Of a stretch of 64,000 nucleotides of DNA, positions 55,357-64,000 are shown one piece after another. Positions within the stretch are counted from its first letter, which is position 1. Each line of letters opens with the position of its first letter. The stretch spans positions 337,106,263-337,170,262 of the forward strand of contig NC_085138.1 in NCBI RefSeq assembly GCF_035046485.1, in the 5' to 3' direction. Both the position numbers and the translations under genes were made by a program. The notes beneath the pieces were generated by a model, which searched no databases, was not told the origin of the DNA, and worked only from the letters and a program-made list of their open reading frames with translations. Source of the DNA: Aedes albopictus (lineage: Eukaryota; Arthropoda; Insecta; Diptera; Culicidae).

Positions 55357-57246
55357 AAGGCTCATAAAACATATAGAAAATACGAAAATCAAGAAAATTT
55401 GATGAAGTATTTGAACATTTGCAATCATCTTAATACAGCAATGTCTTCTGCTCTTTCTGATTATAATGTAAAAACTGAAAGTGAAATTAAGTCATGTCCA
55501 AAGAACTTTTTCAATTATGTTAAATCCAAGTTAAAGTCAGCCAGTTTTCCGGCCAAAATGACATTAGACGAAAAAGAAGGACATAATTCAGAAGACATTT
55601 GCAATCTCTTTGCATCATTCTTCCAAGAAACTTACACAAATTTTTCAGATAACGATCGTGATTTTGAATACTTTTCCTATTTTCCTGATTTTCCAAACGA
55701 TGTTAGTGTTAGTCACATTAATGTTAAAGACATTTTTGCTAGATTAAATGACCTAGATATCACAAAAGGTTCTGGACCAGACGGAATTCCTCCATCTTTC
55801 TTAAAACCATTAGCAGTTGAACTTACAACTCCATTATTTTGGTTATTTAACATGTCGCTGGAATCTGGTAAATTCCCGATGGAATGGAAAAAATCTTTCC
55901 TAATACCCATTTATAAGTCTGGTAAAAAATGTGATGTTCGAAATTATCGTGGAATTGCTATTATTTCATGCATACCAAAACTATTTGAATCGATCATCAA
56001 CAGAAATGTTTTCGTTCAGATTAAAAATAGAATAACTAATTCTCAACATGGCTTCTTCAAAGGCCGTTCAACAGCCACTAACCTGCTTGAGTTTGTCAAT
56101 TACTCTTTGAATGCAATGGAAAACGGTAATCATGTGGAAGCTCTCTACACTGACTTCAGTAAAGCATTCGACAGACTGGACATTCCTATGTTGATTTACA
56201 AGCTTGAAAAGATGGGAATTGCAACGGGGCTCCTCAGCTGGATCAAGTCTTATCTAACTGATCGTCAACAAATAGTGCGATTCAATGAGAAAAAATCAAA
56301 ACCAATTAATGTCACATCTGGAGTTCCCCAAGGTTCACACTTGGGGCCTCTTCTTTTTATTTTATACGTTAACGATATCTCCTTTATACTAAAAAAACTA
56401 AATGTTCTTATATATGCTGATGACATGAAGCTGTTCCTAGAAATTAGAAATAAAGATGACGCCGATGTATTTAAGAATGAAATTCAAATATTCCATGTAT
56501 GGTGCTCTAAAAGTTTATTGGAATTAAATGTAAAAAAGTGCAATCATATAACGTACAGTAGAAAACGATGTCCATCAGATGTCTTAATAAAGCTAGGCAA
56601 TCAAATTGTTGAAAAATGTGCAAAAATAAGAGATTTAGGTATAATTTTAGACACAAAATTAACGTTTGTAGAACATTATAATACAATTATCCATAGAGCA
56701 TATAATATGTTATCGTTTATAAAACGTTTTGGTTATAACTTTCAGGATCCATACACTATAAAAACATTATACATTGCGTATGTGAGATCAATATTAGAGT
56801 ACTGCAGCGTTGTTTGGTCTCCTTACATGAAAAAACATGAAGAACGCATAGAGTCAATTCAGAAGCAGTTTCTATTGTACGCACTACGTAAGTTAGGATG
56901 GACAGTATTTCCTCTGCCTTCATACGAAGCACGTTGTTTGCTGATCAACATTCAGACATTGAAAGAACGACGTGACTACGCTATGGTATCGTTTGTTACT
57001 GATATTGTCTCACAGCGTACTGATTCACCTGAATTATTGTCCAAATTAAATTTTTATGCTCCCAGCCGGCATCTACGTGAGAGAAATTTGTTTACAGCGG
57101 AACGTCATCATGCTGATTATGCAAAATATGGACCGTTAAATCAAATGATGTACACTTATAATCGGCATTGTGAAATGATTGACCTAAATATGACTAGAAC
57201 GCAGTTGAAGAAATATTTTCAAAACATTCGAAATCGTAGAAGCTAA
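55357..57246 (+). CDS. Reverse transcriptase of the LINE, open frame
   Basis: Open from just after the TAG at 55354 to TAA 57244-57246; the first ATG is 55399 (615 codons). Motifs numbered from that ATG: GSGPDGIPPSFL (124-135), WKKSFLIPIYKSGKKCDVRN (163-182), HGFFKGRST (217-225), motif A DFSKAFDRLD (252-261), SGVPQGSHLGPLLFILYVND (307-326) and catalytic YADD (339-342), followed by thumb residues LGIILDTKLTF and SILEYCSVVW. All core polymerase residues are intact, unlike the endonuclease. Resemblance is to the Jockey/CR1 group. With the upstream stop it would be made only by readthrough or internal initiation, so activity is unlikely. Confidence 0.85.
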   Translation, partial: KAHKTYRKYENQENLMKYLNICNHLNTAMSSALSDYNVKTESEIKSCPKNFFNYVKSKLKSASFPAKMTLDEKEGHNSEDICNLFASFFQETYTNFSDNDRDFEYFSYFPDFPNDVSVSHINVKDIFARLNDLDITKGSGPDGIPPSFLKPLAVELTTPLFWLFNMSLESGKFPMEWKKSFLIPIYKSGKKCDVRNYRGIAIISCIPKLFESIINRNVFVQIKNRITNSQHGFFKGRSTATNLLEFVNYSLNAMENGNHVEALYTDFSKAFDRLDIPMLIYKLEKMGIATGLLSWIKSYLTDRQQIVRFNEKKSKPINVTSGVPQGSHLGPLLFILYVNDISFILKKLNVLIYADDMKLFLEIRNKDDADVFKNEIQIFHVWCSKSLLELNVKKCNHITYSRKRCPSDVLIKLGNQIVEKCAKIRDLGIILDTKLTFVEHYNTIIHRAYNMLSFIKRFGYNFQDPYTIKTLYIAYVRSILEYCSVVWSPYMKKHEERIESIQKQFLLYALRKLGWTVFPLPSYEARCLLINIQTLKERRDYAMVSFVTDIVSQRTDSPELLSKLNFYAPSRHLRERNLFTAERHHADYAKYGPLNQMMYTYNRHCEMIDLNMTRTQLKKYFQNIRNRRS

Positions 57247-59434
57247 ATAAAATAGCAGATAGATGTAGCCTTTATATGAAGAATGATAAAAAAATTGAAC
57301 TAATAACAATTATAACTACAAAATATGTATAAATAGATATTAAGCATGGAATGTATTGAAACTGGTCTACGTTTGATTGACGACAATAAATAAATAAATA
57401 AATGTTCAAAACGTCGGTTTATTTGTTACATTCTACGAATTGTTCAACCTTTTCAGCAGAGGCGTCTCGTCGGCGTGTTCAACCTGTTCATTGCACAGGT
57501 ATTCGATTTGAAACAAAATAATTATGAATCATTTTACCATCCCAGTCTGCTATTTTACCTTAACCCTTCATTTAACCTAAATTATATGGGTTAAATTTTA
57601 AATAACCACAGAGACCTGAAAAAAAGTTTTTACAAGTTTTAATACATTATGCATCCTTATAGGATCACAAAATCGGGTGATAACCGTACCGCCCATCCGA
57701 CCACTAGGAGAGAGTTGCCCAGCCACCCACCGTGAAGTGGCCGAGAAGCAAAACAAGCACACCACACCGTAGTTGTTCAACTTCTGCTGCTGAACTAGCT
57801 CTCATATATGAACGCCCCAACACACTGCAATAGCTCGGATGTTCGTATACGACTGGATGTGTAAATGTGTGGGATCAACCCGTTCTACGAGAGAATTTGA
57901 ACAACGTTCGCTGTCAAGTGCTGCGAGGCTCTCGTGTGTGTTTTTGTTTGACGCTAAAAATGATTTGCATAGGATTGAGTTTAAATCACACATGGCAATG
58001 TTTCCGCAGAAAACGGATTTCAACAGAAAAATAGTAAAAATAGTTTGATTATTTTAATGTCGTAATGTTCTTGTCCAAAAAATCTAAAAACGCTCTATGA
58101 TTACAACTAAATTATAACAGAATTATTAAATATTTTTTTCCGAAATCAACATTATCGCTGTGTGAGCCACTCTTACCGTGTTGTGTTAAAAAGCGCGGTA
58201 AACTTGCATGCAGCTTGGCGTCGGTGTCTCTCATCATGTTCAACCCATCGGCTTGAACGGGAGAGATAAAACGGAGCAAAAAGAGAGCCTTCTCACCGCA
58301 ATCATTGCGAGCTTTCAATGCGTGTGGCTTGCGCACCAACAAACCATGCGTGCCTACCTGAGAGGCTGAGACGTGCCTACTGTTAAAGATGTTTGTTCTT
58401 TCATTTGGCGTTCGTTGCGTGCATAGGTAATTGAATGTTCAAATGCAATTTTTAACCCGGGAGCGGTCGCGTCGTGTACTGAGTACACGCACCATGAAAA
58501 ATGCACGCTTGTGATACACAGCATGAACGTGGTGCCGTTGCAGGTAGTCGAAGACGCGACTGCAACTGTCCTATAATAATAAACTGTCCTAGCCGAGCTA
58601 GTTTGTATTGATCAACATACATTTAGTTACATTCTGTCCCGCGAATGCTTCCGTTTTTAGTCTACTCATCGCTTGTTTTGATGTATTTGGAAGCGTAAGA
58701 TTGTTAACGGCACTGATACCTACCACAGTCCCTTAATTTTCAAACCGATCGGCTTTAAAATGATCCAAACAAATCAAAATGACCATAAGGATTCGATAGA
58801 TGAAGACTATTTTCAGAATCTGCTTATTTAACTGAAAAAGTAAGTTTCGTCAACCCAACCATATCAAGCGAGCATTCAAGCACAACAACATGCTGTTGTT
58901 TGACGAAAACTTTCTTCCAACTGTAGAGGGACTCAAAGGGACTCCAAGCATGAAAAGCTTTAACGTCGGTAATCGAATAGCCTCGAATTCGTTTTGGTAC
59001 CAACAAATCTGAGGTTTGGTGATTATTTAGAAGAAAAGTGCACAACTTTTAGTTTTGGAATACGTATTTGAAATTCTGAATGCTGCATAAATACCCGTTC
59101 TTCACCATAAATGTATCGATGTACCAGTTTTGATTTTTTTTTTTGCAATGTTGAACAGGTCCCCTATTGGACCACGCGTCGCCTCTGCTTTTCAGTAAAT
59201 AGGTAAAAGGTCACTCCCAATTTTGGCTGCTGACGCAGACGTTAGCGTCTGCGTTGTGACGGTATATTTTATAGAGTGGATAGTATCACTAAAACATTCA
59301 TGTTTCTTTCGATACTCCTGTCCAGACGGAGTAAAACCGTGTCCTATTTTAATAAAGTCTACCAAAAGCATGAATGTCACTATTGCCGACCACGCCTATC
59401 TTAACCGTAATATGGGGATAGGATAAGAATCTTC

Positions 59435-59522
59435 CGGAGGCCTCTCGTTAAACAGATGCTACAAAAACAATTCGAAATATTTATGTTGCAATGAAGCACC
59501 TGCTTAACGAGAAGATGCCTCC
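59435..59522 (+). ncRNA. miRNA-precursor-like hairpin (weak)
   Basis: The arms CGGAGGC..TCTCGTTAAACAG and CTGCTTAACGAGAAGATGCC pair with a few mismatches over ~27 bp, leaving a ~34 nt loop. The size is right for a pre-miRNA, but no known miRNA seed was recognised. A MITE remnant could look the same. Confidence 0.2.
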
Positions 59523-60337
59523 GACTCAGTGATACCCTGTTATCATGCGTCTCAAAAATTGATACAACTTATTTCAATATTCAACGCTTGTAGTTGCTTC
59601 ACCAATATCGCCGAATCAGCTACACTTACACAAGGAATCAATAAGATAACTGCCTGGACTAATAAGCATCATCGGTTACGCATTGTAGGTGATATTGCTG
59701 TTTTTAGACGAGAATATCGTTTGCTACTTCAGTCTTCAAGCCAATGTCGGAAGGAAGTGCATAAGGTCATGAGAGGTTTTTGAGTTATGTCAATATTTTT
59801 CCTTTCAATCCGTCTTGGTCAAACTATCCCAAAGTTCCCAAAGTCATGAATGAACAAAATTTTATTTGGATTATTGAAAAAAGAAGTTAGGAAATCAATT
59901 ATTTAGCAGTTTAATAGAATTACTCTAACTTTATGCAGAACAGGCCAATCTTGTTCTAATTTGAACCATATATAAATTGGTAATGAACTAATAAAGCTTG
60001 AGAATGTTTAGGGCATTGTATAAAATACTATAATTAATCGAAATGCAAATGTTTTGCCTGTCCGAATCATTTTGCCTATGTTATGCGTTAAAAATCAGGA
60101 TAAATAAAGTGCCCCGTTCAGTAAAACTCTGGAGTATGATTTACAGCAAATCTCGCATAATTATAATGGTATAATTACAAGAAATCTCTAAGAGGTATCT
60201 TCAAGATAACATTCTAGAGAATTCGATATCGCGCTGGAAATTAAATTTGATTCAACATCGCAAACATCGTTCGAATATTTACAACCTAATAATTACTAAT
60301 TAATAATTAATAATCGCTTATCTAAATTTACCTCATA

Positions 60338-60381
60338 CTAAAGGTATTTTTTCTTTTCTTTCTTTTCCATTTCAGGTAGGA
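60338..60381 (+). promoter_or_regulatory. Candidate recursive splice site 2
   Basis: CTAAA (60338) and then an almost pure pyrimidine tract (60344-60373) lead to CAG directly abutting GTAGGA (junction 60375|60376). The bases after the junction (GACGTCATC ... GGTGAGCTACCCGA) resemble those after site 1 at 33478 (GACGCAGTCATT ... GGTAAGCTACGCGA). Confidence 0.4.
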
Positions 60382-60667
60382 CGTCATCTCTAAAACTGCA
60401 ACTTGGTGAGCTACCCGAAAAATAATCACTTTGATTTTTTTTTTTAATTAGTAGTAGTAGTAGTAGTAGAATACGGGTAATTCTCGCTGAAACCATGCTG
60501 CAATTTACATAATGTCTGGGATTCAATTTTTTCTTGCTTTTTCGCTAGAATATGATGGAAAAGGATGAAAACTATTTTGGTTTGGTTAAATTGGTGGACT
60601 CCTCGCTGGCCAAGGGGCTGACAAGGTCACAACAATGACGATTTTTCATCAAATTTCACCTACTTTA

Positions 60668-61382
60668 AAGGGTGATACGGTCAAAATTTGGTCACACAAT
60701 TTTTTTCATAACTTTAGACTGCGTACACCAAAACAGCTGATTTTTGGACCAGTAATGCTACATTATATGTAGCTTATACCATAGAATTTTCATCAAAATC
60801 GATTAAGTATTGGTTGATATATAGATAAAACCATCGACCTACCTTTTTAAAATTTTGTACAAAGGCTCTCCATAGTAAATTTTTGGAAATTTAAGGTCAG
60901 TAAAGCACAATTTTGATTATAGAACTACCAATACTGCTCCGATTTTTATCAAAATGTTACAGTATAATACTAATATGAAAATATGTTCTTAGTAAAATTT
61001 TGAGCCATTTTGTCCTATGAATACTTTCAAAGTTGTGGCAGTTTGAATATGAAAAAAACTGACCGGGTGCCACTTAAGCAAATATAACTTTGTAACGGCT
61101 GGATCAAATTGAATGAAATTTTGAAATTGGTTCAGCATTTCTGGCTCTATAAATAAAAGAGTAAAAATGTGTTCTTATTTTTTAATCCTCTTTGTACAAA
61201 ATTTTAAAATTGCAGTTTTCAGGATTCACAATATCTCCGCTACTAAACCGATTTTGATGAAAATTTTATGGTATAAGCTACATATAATGTACCATTACTG
61301 GTCCAAAAATCAGCTATTTTGGTGTACGCAGTCTCAAGTTATGAAACGAATTGTGTGACCAAATTTTGACCGTACCACCCTT
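60668..61382. mobile_element. 715 bp foldback element with ~200 bp inverted repeats
   Basis: Ends AAGGGTGATACGGTCAAAAT and AAGGGTGGTACGGTCAAAAT (reverse complement), identical in most positions through GACTGCGTACACCAAAA and GATTTTTGGACCAGTAATG. TA occurs outside both ends (60666-60667, 61383-61384). The arms pair again at TTTTGTACAAAG further in. Non-coding. Confidence 0.75.
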
Positions 61383-62619
61383 TATCGCGTGAAATTTTAT
61401 GTTGTAACATGTACAAAACTTCACATTTCTGTGAAGAGAAAGTATAGACCTTTCATTTAAAGTCGAAAATTTGTTGGTAGGATTAATTAGAAGAATTTCT
61501 GATTGAATTCTTGGAGAAATTGATGGCAGTTTAGGAAGGAACTATCCACGGCAGAACTACATTAAATTAATTGCCAAAGGAAAACTTGGAGAAATACTTG
61601 ATAAATTGGTTGAAGCAATTTCTTTACGGTTTCTAAAAAAACGTGATGAAGTTAAGTAAAGCCTTTGGAGGCTTGTTAAAGGAATACCTGAAGGAATTTC
61701 TTTCTTGAAGAAATTACTGTATAAATCCTTGGAGTAATTCTTGTAGGAATAATTAGAATCGTATTTCAAAACATCTTTGCAAGATTTTCTTAAAAAAATA
61801 AAGGAGTTCCGAAAGAAGGAGGAGCTTCAGAAGGAATCGGCAAAGAAATTTCTGGGGGTGACGGGTTTGATCTCGGTCAATTCATGTATTTTTCATAGAG
61901 GAAATTTCCTTGGATTTCTTGGACAAAGGGTTTCTACGTGCCTGCCATACGATATGCATAGGCACAATTATCATTGGCGGAGGAAGCTCTCAGTTAATTA
62001 CTATGGAAGTGCACACTGCTGAGAAGCATGCTTTGTGTCGTTACCCAAGTAGAGGTGACTTGATAAAAACTTTGGAAGAATTCGTACAGGTTAACTTGGT
62101 GGCATGTTTGAAGGAATGTTTAGAATAATTTCTGATAAAATTCTAGAAAAAAAATTAGGAGCTTATTTCCTTGCAGATATCCCTGAAGGCATGCTTGGAG
62201 GTATCACTAAAGAAATTCTTGAAGGAATACTTGGAAATCTTCTGCAGTACAGTCAGGTCCTTTTTGCGCGGTTTCTATTTACGCAGCCGCGTAAATGAAA
62301 ACTACATACATTTTTTCATCTTTTTATTTTTGCATGATTCGTCGGGAAATGGTTAGACTTTTTTTACGCGGTCGTACAGGAACGGAATGATCTACCTGAT
62401 GGATTGTTGTAGCAGTGTAAGCTAAATTCACTAGCGATCTTCGGAAAACAACATGATTGTTTTCTCGTGACAAAAGCCTGGCCACCCCAAAAAAAAAAAT
62501 GCCCGGAAACAAGTTCATTTAGATTCTTTAGGCTTTTCTTTGATTTCAAAAAATAACCGATTCGCAATCACTTTGGACTAAAGTGCAAAGTCTTCGGTAT
62601 ACCGTCAATAATAATCAAC
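61383..62619. other. Degenerate minisatellite and SINE fragment
   Basis: 61490-61830 and 62090-62250 carry scattered GGAATT/GAAGGAATTT words, probably decayed 12-bp-unit minisatellite. Around 62260-62370, TTTTTGCGCGG and TTTTTTTACGCGGTCG suggest the two ends of another short element. No gene. Confidence 0.35.
61930..62055 (+). mobile_element. Feilai-like SINE fragment
   Basis: Contains CATACGATATGCATAGGCAC, TCATTGGCGGAGGAAGCTCT, CAGTTAATTACTATGGAAGT and GCTGAGAAGCATGCTTTGTG in the order expected for the Feilai body. The tRNA head is missing. Confidence 0.55.
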
Positions 62620-62621
62620 TT

Positions 62622-63012
62622 AACGTACATAAGTACAGATGGATACATTATTAGTGAAATTACGAAAAAATTCACAGCTCAGGAGAGATTTGAATTCTCG
62701 ACCTTTATATGCTAGACAAGTGATTTTCCAACTAAGCTAACGAGCTTAGTTAGCTTAGCTAAGATAGGCAACAGTTTCAACAGTAAATAAATAGCTCTCG
62801 CTCGTCATACGTATGTTCATATGAGATGGATGGATTTGCGGTGCAGTTAAGGGATTGATGAAGCATGATTGATGAGATTGTCTCGGTAGCTTAGTAGGTA
62901 AATCGCTTGTCTAGCGTATAAGGGTTGCGAGTTCAAATCTCACGTGAGCAGTGTTTTTTTCTGTATTTCACAAATAATTTATCCATCTGTATATATGTAC
63001 GTTGAGTTGATT
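62622..63012. mobile_element. Foldback element with tRNA-like arms
   Basis: The left arm (62622-62760, read on the minus strand) and right arm (62870-63012, plus strand) are inverted homologues (CAACTTAACGTACATAAG / complement of the right end). Each arm contains a pol III-style A box (right: TAGCTTAGTAGGTAAATCG) and B box (GAGTTCAAATC), plus TTGTCTA where an anticodon loop would be. The T stem and anticodon stem are imperfect, so it is tRNA-derived and not a tRNA gene. Confidence 0.6.
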
Positions 63013-64000
63013 GAAAAATCAACATTGCACATGTTGAACAGCAAATTTCAAAGAGCATCTTGCTTCAATCCCCAATCCACACAAACGAGTTATCATCTCG
63101 TTGACGATCCTCGGCACTGATAAAACTGTCTTGGACAGTCTGTCCATGTGACAGTTTAATGAGTATAGCCGTTAAACCATGCCCACTTGTCCACGTCCAG
63201 ACAATATCTGTCACATCCCATTTCTTAATTATAGTCAATGCAATAATAACCGTGATACAATGAACCTAGTTCTTCTGGTTGACTCAACTATAAAGGGCAT
63301 ATAAACACCCGATGGATTACTCATGTCTTTGTTACGAATTCATGCTCGAATCGAAACAGCTGATTTTCTTAAGAACCTCCACTTATGTCCACACCTGAAG
63401 GTCTTTTCTTAGCATATGAATGCCCATCGAAAAACCAGTTTCTCTTTGTTTGGGTTCTGTAGCATATGCCTAGCCTACGAACGAACGAACAACGGTAATT
63501 TTGGCTTGGGCAGCTCGGCAGACAGACAGGCAGGGTCACGAAGGAGTTCCACATAGCACAAAAGAGATTAATCAATTTGCACATGGTTTGTTCGTTCGTG
63601 GTTTCATATGCTCGGTTGGCGGCACACGTGTGCAACATAGTTTGTCCATAGTGCAATAATGAATGCATTTAGCATTGTAGGTTTTCACTTTTCGTTGTTG
63701 GTTCGATGTCAATTTTTTGCCGGCGGTTATGGTCACGGAACTGCAGCTGTGCCACATGATCTTTTTTTTGCGGTTCCTTTCTAAAATCACAAACGGTTCA
63801 CATGTCGGTTTGCTTTGAGAGTCATTGTAGAATCGTTTCCACTTAACAATGGTGACCTAGTTAGAATGATTATCGTGTGGTATGTTAGATCAATATTTGT
63901 ATTATTATTGCATCAACAAATCCACTAAATGACAACCCTCACAAAACTCGTGTGAAATCTTGACAATGGCTTTGGCAGAAACAGATCTAATAACGATTCG
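63013..64000. other. Unique DNA at the window end
   Basis: No repeat partner or recognised gene. The minus open frames 63369-63668 and 63572-63790 overlap each other in different frames and show no motif. Confidence 0.35.

Larger units (their letters stand above)
54264..57405 (+). mobile_element. Best-preserved non-LTR retrotransposon (Jockey/CR1-like)
   Basis: Plus strand: endonuclease (from about 54360), reverse transcriptase (to 57246), 3' UTR and (AAAT)n tail at 57388-57405. ORF1 is not seen, so the copy is 5'-truncated. Lesions are few: a frame change in the A6 run near 54421-54427, one in-frame TAG at 55354-55356, and altered endonuclease residues. AT-rich codon use resembles its surroundings. 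No target duplication was found. Confidence 0.85.
57406..60667. other. Mostly unique DNA
   Basis: No long repeat partner. Notable items: a short palindromic TGTACTGAGTACA region at 58475, perhaps part of a TTAA-bounded repeat starting CCCGGGAGCG at 58458; a 9-bp-arm hairpin at 59233-59254; a longer hairpin at 59435-59522; and a recursive-splice-like site at 60338-60381. A (TAG)n tract lies at 60448-60470. Open frames have no recognised domain. Confidence 0.4.

Noticed and set aside
62880..62955. tRNA-Asp(GTC)-like gene
   Set aside because: TTGTCTA loop and B box are present, but anticodon and T stems have mismatches and an inverted copy lies 200 bp away, so it is SINE-derived.

Overview
The window looks like intergenic or intronic DNA of a culicine mosquito, most probably Aedes (A. 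aegypti or a close relative). It is AT-rich and almost wholly made of transposable elements. It carries a Feilai-like tRNA-derived SINE and fragments of at least four kinds of non-LTR retrotransposon. It also holds many short terminal-inverted-repeat elements with TA, TTA or TTAA target duplications. The species call is inference from these repeat types. I find no bacterial operons and no complete host protein-coding gene.

Layout. 0-4.3 kb: an old dispersed repeat, a TTAA-flanked MITE, and a GC-rich coding-like relic split by a 1.56 kb TA-flanked element. 4.3-8.4 kb: a 4.08 kb segment bounded by mariner-like ends, holding a Feilai-like SINE, a 12-bp-period minisatellite and another MITE. 8.4-17.5 kb: AT-rich DNA, a second copy of the dispersed repeat, a hairpin inside a hairpin (12.6-13.7 kb), a LINE 5' fragment, a tRNA-like segment and two TA-flanked MITEs. 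17.5-22.8 kb: mostly unique DNA with further MITEs and a foldback. 23.2-24.9 kb: an RTE-type reverse transcriptase broken by a 936 bp TA-flanked element. 25.4-29.6 kb: a retroelement 3' end and a 3.4 kb TTAA-bounded composite with nested MITEs and minisatellite. 29.7-32.4 kb: two tandem arrays, one very rich in AAGATGGCGGC. 32.46-32.69 kb: a small insertion with a 13-bp target duplication and a hammerhead-like core. 33-34.7 kb: unique DNA with a recursive-splice-like site. 34.8-37.7 kb: inverted copies of the dispersed repeat. 38.6-39.6 kb: a non-LTR ORF1 relic. 40.1-43.95 kb: a large 12-bp array. 45.1-46.1 kb: a 5'-truncated LINE. 46.1-47.8 kb: a GC-rich unique island. 47.81-52.18 kb: a nearly full-length LINE with a 15-bp target duplication and three nested insertions. 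54.3-57.4 kb: the best-preserved LINE, whose 615-codon reverse-transcriptase ORF is open. 57.4-64 kb: unique DNA, a second recursive-splice-like site, a 715 bp foldback and a foldback with tRNA-like arms.

The only proteins that can be assigned are those of non-LTR retrotransposons (endonuclease, reverse transcriptase, ORF1). All but one are visibly broken. The unique islands at 18.4-20.6, 33-34.7, 46.4-47.8, 52.7-54.2 and 57.4-60.6 kb, together with two abutting acceptor/donor splice signals, fit a very long host intron invaded repeatedly by elements. That host interpretation is inference.

The most interesting signal is a group of three small elements at 8.71-8.83, 32.46-32.69 and 49.30-49.72 kb. 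Each has an inverted repeat enclosing a hammerhead-ribozyme-like core, and two have 11-13 bp target duplications typical of retroposition.
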